A stretch of 64,000 nt of DNA from an uncultured Allorhizobium sp. (GTDB lineage Bacteria; Pseudomonadota; Alphaproteobacteria; Rhizobiales; Rhizobiaceae): contig OY288189.1 in assembly GCA_958439205.1 (NCBI GenBank), forward strand, positions 3,797,001-3,861,000, given 5' to 3'. Within the stretch, counting starts at the first letter, position 1. Every line of letters begins with the position of its first letter. This document shows positions 17,319 to 28,579 of the stretch, piece after piece. A program made the position numbers and the translations under genes. Under the pieces are notes generated by a model. It saw nothing but the letters and a program-made list of their open reading frames with translations, was not told where the DNA came from and ran no database searches.

Positions 17319-18260
17319 ATGCTCGTCCGCTATGACCGTCCGGTGTCCCGCTCCGCCTTTCTTGCGCGGCGGCTGGCCCTGTTTGCGCTCGGCATGCTTG
17401 TTGTCGTGGTTCTGGCGCATCGCTTCGGGCCGCTCGCCACGCCGGACTTCGTTCTGCTGGTGCTGGCTTGCGCGGTGCCGGCCGCCCTCTCCGTGCCGCT
17501 GGCGCTTCTGGGACTGGCGCGGCTCTGGCAGGTCGGGGCCCTTGGCGGGGTCGCGGCTGCCTGGGCGCTGGTCTATGCCGCCTTGCCGCTCGGACTGCCG
17601 GCCTATGGCTACTATCTCTCCATAACCAAGCCGCCGCTCACCGAAGTGGCGACCGATCTCTCCGACCGGCCCGCCTGGGTTTCCGTGCCGACAGCGGAAC
17701 AGCATCTTCTGCCGCGCCCTGCCCTGCCCGAGAACGCCGATGAAGCCCAGCTTGCCGCCTATCCCGGTCTCAATGGTCGCCGCTACGAGGGAGCGATCGA
17801 CCGCGTCTATGAAGCGGTGCGCAAGGTCGCGGCAGAAAACCGGCTGGTGGTGACGGCAAGCCGAGGTGAGGAATATGGCCTGCCGGCGCTGGAGCTGCGG
17901 CCGACGGCGGAAAGCCCTGTTGTGGCGGAGACACCGGGTGGTGCAACGCCACTGGCCGCCGATGAGGCCCTGCCGGAAAGCGGGCCTCTGCCGACTGCGC
18001 GTCCGGAGCCCAGCCTGCTGGTGCCGCTTTCTGACGGCGAACCGGAAGGTACGGCTCGCCTGCAATTTTCCACCCGCACGCTGGTGTTCGGCCTGCCTTT
18101 CGATGCGGTGGTGCGCTTGCGCGAAGAGGCGGAGATGACGCTGGTCGATATGCGGGTCGCTTCGCGCTACGGGCCGCATGACCTTGGCATCAGCGACCGG
18201 ATCGCTGAAGATTTCCTGCATGCACTGGATGCGGAACTTTTGGGGATTGCGGGGAACTGA
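17319..18260 (+). CDS. DUF1499 domain membrane protein
   Basis: 313 residues. Three membrane helices fill residues 15-100. The rest is soluble and matches the DUF1499 pattern: NGRRYEGAIDRVYEAVRKVA, then FGLPFDAVVRLREEA and MRVASRYGPHDLGISDRI. DUF1499 proteins are widespread in alphaproteobacteria and plastids and have no settled function. A Pro/Glu-rich insert lies at about 205-250, in the middle of the domain. It follows the membrane protein at 16218 by 87 bases and could be co-transcribed. Confidence 0.75.
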   Translation: MLVRYDRPVSRSAFLARRLALFALGMLVVVVLAHRFGPLATPDFVLLVLACAVPAALSVPLALLGLARLWQVGALGGVAAAWALVYAALPLGLPAYGYYLSITKPPLTEVATDLSDRPAWVSVPTAEQHLLPRPALPENADEAQLAAYPGLNGRRYEGAIDRVYEAVRKVAAENRLVVTASRGEEYGLPALELRPTAESPVVAETPGGATPLAADEALPESGPLPTARPEPSLLVPLSDGEPEGTARLQFSTRTLVFGLPFDAVVRLREEAEMTLVDMRVASRYGPHDLGISDRIAEDFLHALDAELLGIAGN

Positions 18261-18299
18261 CGGGGCGACGCTCGACGTTGTTCAGGTTTGTGCCAGACC

Positions 18300-18431
18300 T
18301 TACCCCCCCTCTGGCCTGCCGGCCATCTCCCCCACACGGGGGGGAGATCGGATGAACGCTGGCGTAGGCGACAACCTCCACTCTCCCCACCTGTGGGGGA
18401 GATGTCGGCACAGCCGACAGAGGGGGGCAAG
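18300..18431. repeat. Inverted pair of rhizobial-type intergenic palindromes
   Basis: Two imperfect arms, 18300-18352 and 18376-18431, are inverted copies of one element (cores CATCTCCCCCACA and CCCCCTCTG). Each arm is itself hairpin-forming. This resembles the RIME-type mosaic elements known between genes of Rhizobiaceae. The element separates the DUF1499 gene from the convergent hydrolase gene and may act in transcript ends. Confidence 0.75.
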
Positions 18432-18447
18432 CCGAAGGCTGACGACC

Positions 18448-19374
18448 TTAACCGGGCCGATATTCCCCCAAGAGCTTCGGCGGGCCATCCGTGGCAATCA
18501 TCCCCTTCTCCACGAGATCCTCGATATGGGCGAGCACCGAGAGGGCTGCCGCCCCATGCAGGCGCGGATCGGTCGTGGCGTAGATGACCTTGACCATGTC
18601 GGCGATCAGGCGATCGCCCTTGCGGATGCGCTCCAGCACGGCGCGTTCGCGCAGGCGGCGGTGGGTGCGCAAGGCGCGGACGAAACCTTGAGGCTCGGTG
18701 ACCTCGCCGCCATGGCCGGGGAGATAGAGGCGGTCGTTGCGCTCCAGTAAGCGGTCGAGCGAGGCCATGTAGTCGCTCATGGCGCCATCCGGGGGCGCGA
18801 CGATCGAGGTGGCCCAGGCCATCACGTGATCGGCGGAGAATAGGATGCCGGTGTCTTCAAGGGCGAAGGCGGCGTGATTGGCCGTGTGCCCCGGCGTGTG
18901 CACGGCGGTGAGGCGCCAGCCATCGCCTTCGACGGTCGCGCCATCGGCAAGCGCCAGGTCGGGGACGAAATCGGTGTCGGAGCTTTCGGCGAAGGGGTTC
19001 ACCTCGCCCTCGAAGAGCGGACGGGCCGGACGATGCGGGCCTTCGGCGACGATGATCGCGCCGGTCTGCTCTTTCAGGCGGCGGGCGAGCGGGGAATGGT
19101 CGCGATGGGTGTGGCTGACGGCGATGTGGGTGACTTCGCGGCCCTTGAGCGCTTCCATCAGAGCATCGAAATGCGCGTCATTGTCCGGACCGGGATCGAT
19201 GACGCAGACGGAGTTTTGGCCGACGATATAGGTGTTGGTGCCATGGAAGGTGAACGGGCTGGGATTGGGTGCGGTGAGGCGCTGAACGCCATCTGCTACG
19301 GGCACCGCCACGCCATGCTGCGGCTCGAAGGTGGTGACGAACTGCGGCACTGCCTGATCGTCGGCCAAGCTCAT
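18448..19374 (-). CDS. MBL-fold metallo-hydrolase
   Basis: About 308 residues from ATG 19374, which overlaps the upstream cupin stop in an ATGA. The zinc motif SHTHRDH is near residue 85, with later ligands at HTPGHT, SADHV and GHGG. Layout and length fit the LACTB2-like/hydroxyacylglutathione-hydrolase group of metallo-beta-lactamase-fold hydrolases, cytoplasmic, with a C-terminal winged-helix-like tail (RLRERAVLERIRKGDRL). The substrate is not predictable. Coupling to the cupin suggests they act together. Confidence 0.87.
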   Translation of the reverse strand: MSLADDQAVPQFVTTFEPQHGVAVPVADGVQRLTAPNPSPFTFHGTNTYIVGQNSVCVIDPGPDNDAHFDALMEALKGREVTHIAVSHTHRDHSPLARRLKEQTGAIIVAEGPHRPARPLFEGEVNPFAESSDTDFVPDLALADGATVEGDGWRLTAVHTPGHTANHAAFALEDTGILFSADHVMAWATSIVAPPDGAMSDYMASLDRLLERNDRLYLPGHGGEVTEPQGFVRALRTHRRLRERAVLERIRKGDRLIADMVKVIYATTDPRLHGAAALSVLAHIEDLVEKGMIATDGPPKLLGEYRPG

Positions 19375-19667
19375 TTGTACTCGATCTCGATGAAGCTCAT
19401 CGGCTGGTCGCCGCCATTGATCACATTGTGCTCGACGCCAGCATCCCGACGATAGGCCTCGCCGGCGCGGCTCGTGACGCGGCGCTCGCCCGAGGCATCC
19501 TCGATCAGGAAATGGCAATCGGTCATCGGCACGACGACGTAGCCGAGGCCATGGGTGTGATGCCCGGTCGCAGCCCCCGGCTCGAAATCCCAGCGGGTGA
19601 TGCGGGTGACGGCATCATCGAGCACAACAGTCGGGATGGCGGGCGGACGGGCGGAATAGCCGGGCAT
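19371..19667 (-). CDS. Small cupin-domain protein
   Basis: 98 residues from ATG 19667 with GGAG upstream. A single cupin barrel is visible: motif 1 GHHTHGLGYVVVPMTDCHF and motif 2 near GVEHNVIN, with His residues to bind a metal. Such small cupins are metal-binding oxygenase-like or sugar-binding proteins. Its stop overlaps the start of the MBL hydrolase gene, so the two are co-translated. Confidence 0.82.
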   Translation of the reverse strand: MPGYSARPPAIPTVVLDDAVTRITRWDFEPGAATGHHTHGLGYVVVPMTDCHFLIEDASGERRVTSRAGEAYRRDAGVEHNVINGGDQPMSFIEIEYK

Positions 19668-19854
19668 GGGTGGAGACTCCGGAGGGGATGAGAGCGCGCG
19701 GACATGCGGTGTCCGGACGTTAGCCCGTGGCCGGCCCGGGGGCAATCGCCCCCCTGGCAAGAGCGGATGGTTACGCGCAGCCCCTGCGATGTGCAGGTCG
19801 CGGGCGCGGACGGTCCGGTTCTTCCGGCTGCAGAACCGCCCTCCTCCCCACTAT

Positions 19855-20715
19855 TCACTGCAGATGCCTGAGCTTGTCCGGGTTGCGCATGACATAGATG
19901 GCGGTGATGGCGCCGTCCTCGATCTGCAGCGCTGTGGTCTGCAACTCGCCGTCCGCTTCGCGGGTGACAAAGCCCGGCAGACCGTTGATGAGGCCGATAC
20001 GCAGGAGGGCTGATCCCGCAGGCCAGATCTTTTCCCAGAGATAGGTGTGAACCTTCATCACCGCCTGATGGCCGAGGATCGGTGCGACCGCCGCCTGTCG
20101 CTTGCCGCCGCCATCGGAATGCAGGCCGACATCGGCCGCGAGCATGGCGGAGAGTGCGGTCATGTCGCCGCTGCGCGAGGCTTTGAAAAAGGCTTCCGCC
20201 ATCTCCAGCCCGCGCTTGGCGTCGATGGTGTAGCGGGTTCGTGCTTCCCGGACGTTGCGGCGGGCCCTTGCTGCCAATTGCCGGCAGGCGGCGATGTCGC
20301 GGTCCAAGGTTTCGGCGATCTCCTCAAATGGCAGGCCGAAGACATCGTGGAGCAGCAGGGCCGCTCGCTCCAAGGGCGACAGCCGCTCCAGCGCCAGCAT
20401 CAGCGGCAGGGTGACGTCCTCGGGCTCGTCCTCGTCTTCGAGCACCGGTTCCGGCAGCCAGGGGCCGATATAAGTCTCGCGCAGGTGGCGGGCCGATTTC
20501 AGCTGGTCGAGGCAAAGCCTTGTGACGACGCGGCGCAGAAACGCCTCGGGCTCGCGGATCTCGCCGCGGTCGGCCCTCATCCAGCGGATGAAGGCCTCCT
20601 GCAGCATGTCTTCGGCATCCGTGACCGAGCCCAGCATGCGATAGGCGAGCCGCATCAGCTTGCGCCTCAGGGGATCGAAACTCGCCGCCGCATCTCTATG
20701 CTCGGAGGGCAACAT
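19855..20715 (-). CDS. ECF41-type sigma factor with SnoaL-like C-terminal extension
   Basis: 286 residues from ATG 20715, which shares one base with the stop of the AhpD-like gene. Sigma region 2 (MLGSVTDAEDMLQEAFIRW) and region 4 (LPFEEIAETLDRDIAACRQ) are followed by a fused SnoaL/NTF2-like domain. The linker has the WLPEP motif and the extension has DGGGK and NPDKL, all hallmarks of group ECF41, where the extension works as a built-in regulator instead of a separate anti-sigma factor. The partner gene and promoter are both present upstream. Confidence 0.92.
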   Translation of the reverse strand: MLPSEHRDAAASFDPLRRKLMRLAYRMLGSVTDAEDMLQEAFIRWMRADRGEIREPEAFLRRVVTRLCLDQLKSARHLRETYIGPWLPEPVLEDEDEPEDVTLPLMLALERLSPLERAALLLHDVFGLPFEEIAETLDRDIAACRQLAARARRNVREARTRYTIDAKRGLEMAEAFFKASRSGDMTALSAMLAADVGLHSDGGGKRQAAVAPILGHQAVMKVHTYLWEKIWPAGSALLRIGLINGLPGFVTREADGELQTTALQIEDGAITAIYVMRNPDKLRHLQ

Positions 20716-21182
20716 CAGGCGGCCACGCCTTGAGTGCGGGTTGCCGGTGTCTCGATCCAGAGACCGAAGCCGACGGCAAGCCTGTTCCAGCCGTTGATGA
20801 CATTGATCATCAGCGTCAGCTTCACCTGCTCCTCCTCGGTAAAGGCCGCCTGCAGATCCCGGCGCGCCGTCTCCTGCGGATGGCCGGTGGCAAGTGTGGT
20901 CAGCGCTTCGGTCCAGCACAGCGCTGCCCGCTCGCGCTCCGAATAACACGGCGCCTCGCGCCAGGCCGAGAGCAGATAGATGCGGTTCTCCGTCTCGCCC
21001 TTGGCCCGAGCTTCGGCCGTGTGCATGTTGATGCAGTTGGCGCAGGCATTGATCTGGGACGAACGGATCTTGACGAGCTCGATCAGGCTCGGCTCAAGGC
21101 TTGCGGCGATGTCGGTCGAGACGGCCATCCACTTCTTCATCGAGGCGGGGGCGGCTGCGAAAGGATCGAGTGTTGCGGTCAT
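20715..21182 (-). CDS. AhpD/carboxymuconolactone decarboxylase-family protein, ECF41 partner
   Basis: 155 residues from ATG 21182, with AAGGAA upstream. The AhpD-like redox site CANCINMH places Cys47, Cys50 and His54 for a peroxidase or thiol-disulfide role. In many genomes a carboxymuconolactone-decarboxylase/AhpD gene sits beside the ECF41 sigma gene and is its main target. Here it is the first gene of a two-gene operon read from the promoter at 21216-21242. Confidence 0.9.
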   Translation of the reverse strand: MTATLDPFAAAPASMKKWMAVSTDIAASLEPSLIELVKIRSSQINACANCINMHTAEARAKGETENRIYLLSAWREAPCYSERERAALCWTEALTTLATGHPQETARRDLQAAFTEEEQVKLTLMINVINGWNRLAVGFGLWIETPATRTQGVAA

Positions 21183-21215
21183 GATGTCGGTTCCTTCTGT
21201 TGGGTACGAGATCAT

Positions 21216-21242
21216 GACGAGCGGGGGACGGTCAATGTGACA
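21216..21242 (-). promoter_or_regulatory. ECF41 promoter
   Basis: On the minus strand the bases read TGTCACA, 16 bases, CGTC, an exact match to the published ECF41 target promoter (TGTCACA-N16-CGTC). It lies 34 bases before the AhpD-like start codon, so the sigma factor probably drives its own operon. Confidence 0.88.
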
Positions 21243-21369
21243 TGGGCGGGGATTTTTTGTTGGGTGTTGGACGGGCCATGATATTCTGCTTGCAGCGGCA
21301 GGCTTTCAAGATCGGCGAGGCTTCGCCCGCGAAGTGAGATATCGGCTTCAGCTTGGTTAAGCTTTCGAC

Positions 21370-22176
21370 CTATGGCAATGGATCGACGTGCAGTTCGGTC
21401 CATATAGTAATCACGGCCTGGATCGCCGCGACACCGATAAGGGATGCAGTCAACCAACCAATTCGTCGCTGCTGCCTGATGTTGTCGTCGTGGCGCTCTT
21501 TCTGGCCTTGCAGGTTTTCCAGGGTAGGAATCGTCCTGTCTGTAATCGAATAGGATACGGTTTTCATCTGGAGTTCCCCAGACTGCACTAACGAATTGAG
21601 CAGCAATTCATAGTACTGCTCTGTCTCGTTGTACCTTGGGTGATCCATCGAGCGAAGCGTGTATAAGTCTGCCATGAGACTTACTACGCTGGGACTGTAA
21701 TCGGGCTTCTCAATGGTCTTTTTCAGGAAGTGCTCAAGCAGTCGCATGCGATCAGCGCGTACGAGTTCAGTGCGATTAAAATGACGTTGTTCGATACGAT
21801 CGCGCCGGACCTCCCGGACAGGATAGAGCGTCCACAATCCTAGTATGAACGACGAGGCTGTTGTGTAGTTGAACCGCGCATTACCATAAATTTGCAAAAA
21901 CGAGATTTCCATGTTGGCGACTTCGGCGTTACCGACCGTCCGCCGCTCACCTGGGTGCTGGTGATCGTTGAACCAAAGTCCGATCACACCGTCCTTTTCC
22001 AGCGACTGCACAATGAAGCGCTTTTTACCCTCTTGGTCGTGAAGATAGATAAAGACCTGATCACTGTCGTGGGGAAGCTCTTGGAAGATGTCGTCGTTCG
22101 TGGCTGGCGGACGCTTCAATGCTATCCGGATAGCCTGTCGTTTAGCGAAAAGTTTTACAGGGGAAAAAATGCTCAC
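21370..22176 (-). CDS. Unrecognised protein with C-terminal membrane anchor
   Basis: About 268 residues if read from GTG 22176, preceded by GAGG; an ATG at 22263 would add 29 residues. Mostly soluble and rich in Arg, Asp and Tyr, it ends with one hydrophobic helix (WLTASLIGVAAIQAVITIW) close to the C-terminus, so it is a tail-anchored or single-pass membrane protein. The base composition is visibly more AT-rich than the neighbours, suggesting transfer. It diverges from the HEPN-like gene at 22324. I do not recognise a family. Confidence 0.6.
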   Translation of the reverse strand: MSIFSPVKLFAKRQAIRIALKRPPATNDDIFQELPHDSDQVFIYLHDQEGKKRFIVQSLEKDGVIGLWFNDHQHPGERRTVGNAEVANMEISFLQIYGNARFNYTTASSFILGLWTLYPVREVRRDRIEQRHFNRTELVRADRMRLLEHFLKKTIEKPDYSPSVVSLMADLYTLRSMDHPRYNETEQYYELLLNSLVQSGELQMKTVSYSITDRTIPTLENLQGQKERHDDNIRQQRRIGWLTASLIGVAAIQAVITIWTELHVDPLP

Positions 22177-22323
22177 TGCCACCTCACTCAAATATGGGAA
22201 CCCGCGAGAACGAAATCTATTGCTATTTGAAGAGACTGAGGAAGGACTAATACGGAATATCAATTTCTGGCACCTGCGCGCCAGCTAGTTGGCCATCTGA
22301 TTGCGCTAAACTGAGGCTACAAA

Positions 22324-22818
22324 ATGAGAGCCGTGTTCACATCAACGACTCCGATAGGGTTTATTAACAAAGCCGAGGCTTACAGGGCGGGAGCCCAGCT
22401 CCTGGCAAAGGATCTAACCGGATTCGGAGGGTGGGCTGGCGATCCTACTCGATACCTCTATTACCACGGCATTGAGTTATACCTTAAAGCAGCGCTCATC
22501 TCTGCCGGTAAAACAGAAGCCCAGTTGAAGGCAATTGGTCACAGCTTCTCCAAATTGGCCAACGAATCCAATTCTGCAGGCCTTGGGTTGAGCCACGCTG
22601 AAGACCTGAAGATTATGGCGCTGATTGACGCGGACCAAAACTATATTAGATCTCGCTATCACTACGTCGGTTACTTCAGCACTCCGACAATACAGGCGCT
22701 GGATGGTACAGCGCACTCAGTTGCGACGCTCTCGGTTCAAATGGTGCGGCGGTCCGGACAACGAGTGCGCACGCCCTTGCCGGCGCTGCCTCTTGAGTAC
22801 AGGTTTCAGACGGGCTGA
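22324..22818 (+). CDS. HEPN-like small protein
   Basis: 164 residues. The segment RYLYYHGIELYLKAALI (residues 43-59) followed by GHSFSKLA resembles the HEPN fold core (an Rx4H motif at R43-H48, the amphipathic E-x2-LKA helix, and the H-D/S-x2-KL turn). HEPN proteins are often RNases or toxin and defence components, or partners of nucleotidyltransferases; no nucleotidyltransferase gene is adjacent. AT-richer than its surroundings, as is the divergent gene at 21370. The assignment is by pattern only. Confidence 0.5.
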   Translation: MRAVFTSTTPIGFINKAEAYRAGAQLLAKDLTGFGGWAGDPTRYLYYHGIELYLKAALISAGKTEAQLKAIGHSFSKLANESNSAGLGLSHAEDLKIMALIDADQNYIRSRYHYVGYFSTPTIQALDGTAHSVATLSVQMVRRSGQRVRTPLPALPLEYRFQTG

Positions 22819-22880
22819 GTTTCCCATTTAAATTGGAGAGGCGGAGTAGCGATGCTCGTCCGAGTCTGAGTTCGTACCGA

Positions 22881-25559
<2,679 letters not shown>

Positions 25560-25781
25560 TGCCCTCTCCACCTGAACAGGCTTGTTTTTCCACCGTTTAC
25601 AGCAATTGTGACGGATTGGAAACGTTCAACAGACAAGTTTATGCTGCAATGCATCATAATTGCGGCAGATCTGGCCTCAAAGGCTCACGCGGATGTGAAA
25701 TTGCGTGGAGAGACGTGAAAGACGGATTTCGAAGCGACATTGTAAGCAGGGCCTACAAGTACGGGACATGTGGGGACCAGA

Positions 25782-26783
25782 ATGACTGTTCACTGGACGC
25801 GGCGCCAGCTTTTGCGGCTGGCCGGGACGGCAACACTGACGGGGGCGCTCACCGGGGCGCTGAAGGCCGAGGGGATCGAGATCCAAACCGAGCTTCCGGC
25901 GGCGCAGACGCCACAGCTGCCTTTCGGCCTGACGCGACCGGTGCATGTCGGCGAGGTTTGCCTCCGGGCGAAAGATGTCGCGCGGCTCAAGGCCTATTAC
26001 ACCAGCATGCTGGGTCTCGACGTGCTGAAGGATGGGACGGATGCCGTGACCCTCGGGGCTAGCGGGACGCCGCTCCTGCATATTCTTGCCCGACCGGATG
26101 CGACGCCTGAGGCACCGGGTCAGGCCGGCCTCTATCACACCGCTTTCCTTATGCCTGACCGCGCCGATCTCGCGCGCTGGCTGGTGCATGTGGCGCGCAG
26201 CCAAATTCCGCTCACCGGCTTTGCCGATCACTCAGTGTCGGAGGCCGTCTATCTGACGGATCCCGAGGGCAATGGCGTCGAGGTCTATAGCGACCGGCCG
26301 CAGGAGACCTGGCTCTGGGCGGGCAACACAGTCACCATGGGAAGCAAGGAACTCAATATCGACGACATCTTCCTCAAGACGAAGACGCGCACGGACCGCG
26401 ACGACTATACGAGCGTGCCGGCCGCGCTGCGGATCGGCCATATCCATCTGAGGGTCGGCGGGCTGGAGACGGCACGGGCCTTTTATGCCGATGCGCTTGG
26501 CCTAGACGTGGTGGCCGGCAGCGACGAGCGCGGCGCGACCTTCCTGTCGTCTGGCCGCTATCACCACCATATCGGCGCCAATATCTGGGAAAGCCGGGAT
26601 GCCGGCCCGCGTCAGGACGCAATGACCGGGCTCGACTGGTTCTCGCTACACACGAACGACGAGTCGATCCTTGAAGGGCGCCGCGCAAATCTTCAGGCAA
26701 AGGGCTTTGCCGTCAGCGCCATCGAAGGCGGGATCGAGGCACTGGATCCCTGGGGCACGAGGGTTAGGCTCAAGCGGATTTGA
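25782..26783 (+). CDS. VOC-family (glyoxalase/extradiol dioxygenase fold) protein
   Basis: About 333 residues from ATG 25782, with GGGGA upstream. Two vicinal-oxygen-chelate modules are visible: one opening HVGEVCLRAKDVARLKAYY and another IGHIHLRVGGLETARAFY, with ligands in LYHTAF and HHHIG. This layout fits CatE-like or glyoxalase-like enzymes. The N-terminus (TRRQLLRLAGTATLTGAL) looks like a twin-arginine-type signal or a hydrophobic start, so export is possible; an internal start would remove it. Substrate unknown. Confidence 0.8.
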   Translation: MTVHWTRRQLLRLAGTATLTGALTGALKAEGIEIQTELPAAQTPQLPFGLTRPVHVGEVCLRAKDVARLKAYYTSMLGLDVLKDGTDAVTLGASGTPLLHILARPDATPEAPGQAGLYHTAFLMPDRADLARWLVHVARSQIPLTGFADHSVSEAVYLTDPEGNGVEVYSDRPQETWLWAGNTVTMGSKELNIDDIFLKTKTRTDRDDYTSVPAALRIGHIHLRVGGLETARAFYADALGLDVVAGSDERGATFLSSGRYHHHIGANIWESRDAGPRQDAMTGLDWFSLHTNDESILEGRRANLQAKGFAVSAIEGGIEALDPWGTRVRLKRI

Positions 26784-26931
26784 CATTCCAGGACCCGGAG
26801 ATTGTTACAGGGTCATCACGCAATGCAATAAACGGTCACGCAAAATGACCAGACAAATCAATTGAGGGTGATGCGCTCCGGGCCAGCGTTTGCTAGGTGG
26901 CATTCTAGTAAATTGTAATCCGGAATCAAAA

Positions 26932-28251
26932 ATGACCCTGACCAGCCCGGTTTCACTGACTGAGATCCCGCAGAACAACCTTTACCAGAAGGGCGACGTC
27001 TTCGTTCTCTTCGGCGAATTGTTCGGTCGTGGCTATGTCACTGGCCTGCTCGACCAGGCCAAGAAGGCCGGCATGGAGATCATCGGGATCACCGTTGGTC
27101 GCCGTGACGAGAACAACAGACTGCGTCCGCTGACCGACGAAGAGCTTGCCCAGGCGGAAGCCAATCTCGGCGGCCGGATCATCAACGTGCCTGCCATGGC
27201 CGGTTTCGACCTCGATGCGCCCGAAGGCGAGAAGACGCCGACGGACCTGCTTGCTTCGCTGACGCTGGAAAACTGGGAAACGGAAAAGCTCGACTGGGCG
27301 CATATCGAAAAGTGCCGCCAGGTTGGCGTGTCGCGTTTCCAGGATGCCGTTGCCAAGATCATGGGCGAGCTGGAAGGCATGATTGCCGATGGCAAAAACG
27401 TGCATTTCGCTCACACCATGGCTGGCGGCATTCCCAAGGCCAAGGTCTTCCTCGTTCTTGCCAACCGCATCTACAAGGGCCGTGGCGCGCGCCACATGTC
27501 CTCGCAGGTGCTGCTCGACAGCGATCTCGGCAAGCTGATCCTGCAGAACTTCGACGAAGTCTCCGCCAACACCTTCCGTCACCTGATCGAGGGCAGTGCT
27601 GCCATCCGTAACCGCATCGAAAAGAGCGGCGGGCAGGTGCGTTATTCGGCCTATGGCTATCACGGCACGGGCATCCTGATCGGCGACGAATACCGCTGGC
27701 AGACCTATACGAACTACACCCAGGGCTATGCCAAGATGAAGCTCGAGGCGATTGCCGAGGAGGCTTACGCTTCCGGCATCAAGGCGACTGTCTTCAACTG
27801 CCCCGAGATCCGCACCAACTCGTCCGACGTCTTTGCCGGGATCGAGCTGCCGCTTTTGCCGCTGCTCAAGGCCTTGAAGAAGGAGAACGGTGGCGCACGG
27901 GCGCAGAAGATCTGGGCTGATTGCGAGAACCTGCTCGTAGAGGGTGCGACGGTCGACGACGTTCTGCAGAAGATCGCCGACTTCCAGGCGAGCGACGTAA
28001 TGATCCCGTTCTACGACTTCAACAACTGGCCGATGCCCAACAGCCAGGGCCAGTCGGACATCACCATCAGCACCTCGCAGGAGATTGCGCAGATGCACAA
28101 GGACGGCAAGGCGCTGATCTCGGACTATCTGAGCGTGCTCGTGGTCGAGGCGACCGGCGCGCTGATCTTCGGCGAAATGGCCAACCCGTCTGCGCCGGTT
28201 CTCTGGCTGAACCACGACATGGTGGCACGGCAGATCAACAAGGCTGGTTGA
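26932..28251 (+). CDS. Probable enoyl-ACP reductase of the FabMG type
   Basis: 439 residues from ATG 26932. The whole length (IPQNNLYQKGDVFVLFGELF..., HTMAGGIPKAKVFLV, FNCPEIRTNSSDVF, FYDFNNWPMPNSQGQSDI) matches a proteobacterial family I know as FabMG-like enoyl-ACP reductase, reported as a triclosan-tolerant FabI substitute. Two Gly-rich turns (GELFGRGYVTG and MAGGIPK) could bind NAD(P)H, but a classical SDR motif is not clear. Likely role: last reduction of fatty acid elongation or a related reaction. The family name is recalled, not searched; function confidence is moderate. Confidence 0.6.
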   Translation: MTLTSPVSLTEIPQNNLYQKGDVFVLFGELFGRGYVTGLLDQAKKAGMEIIGITVGRRDENNRLRPLTDEELAQAEANLGGRIINVPAMAGFDLDAPEGEKTPTDLLASLTLENWETEKLDWAHIEKCRQVGVSRFQDAVAKIMGELEGMIADGKNVHFAHTMAGGIPKAKVFLVLANRIYKGRGARHMSSQVLLDSDLGKLILQNFDEVSANTFRHLIEGSAAIRNRIEKSGGQVRYSAYGYHGTGILIGDEYRWQTYTNYTQGYAKMKLEAIAEEAYASGIKATVFNCPEIRTNSSDVFAGIELPLLPLLKALKKENGGARAQKIWADCENLLVEGATVDDVLQKIADFQASDVMIPFYDFNNWPMPNSQGQSDITISTSQEIAQMHKDGKALISDYLSVLVVEATGALIFGEMANPSAPVLWLNHDMVARQINKAG

Positions 28252-28579
28252 GCGATCAGGCAATAGGCAGTAGCCAATAGGATTGTGCCGGGAGCCTTGC
28301 TTCCGGCATTTTCGTTTCGGTGGATCGTCATCCTCGGGTTTGCCCCGAGGATCTACTGCCGCCGCAATTGGCTCGACGGTAAGGGCCCTCCCTTAAGCGT
28401 CCCATTCATGACCACCCTTGGCAGATCCTCGGGGCAAGCCCGAGGATGACGGCGGGTGTGGGCCGGGCAGTGACAGCCAATGACCGTGCACCGCCTCATC
28501 GAGAAGGGGCCTTTTCCGGGGGCGAACTGATCGCCGGTTTGCACGGCTGGACTTGGTTCACCATTGCTGGCAGGCAGGG
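28252..28579. repeat. Intergenic region with an inverted pair of palindromic repeats
   Basis: Between the FabMG-like and MFS genes. Arms at 28328-28354 and 28424-28450 are near-perfect inverted copies (TCATCCTCGGG, then CCCCGAGGATCT). Each arm also contains a small hairpin. This is a second repeat family, different from that at 18300. No gene or RNA is apparent in the remaining bases. Confidence 0.75.
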
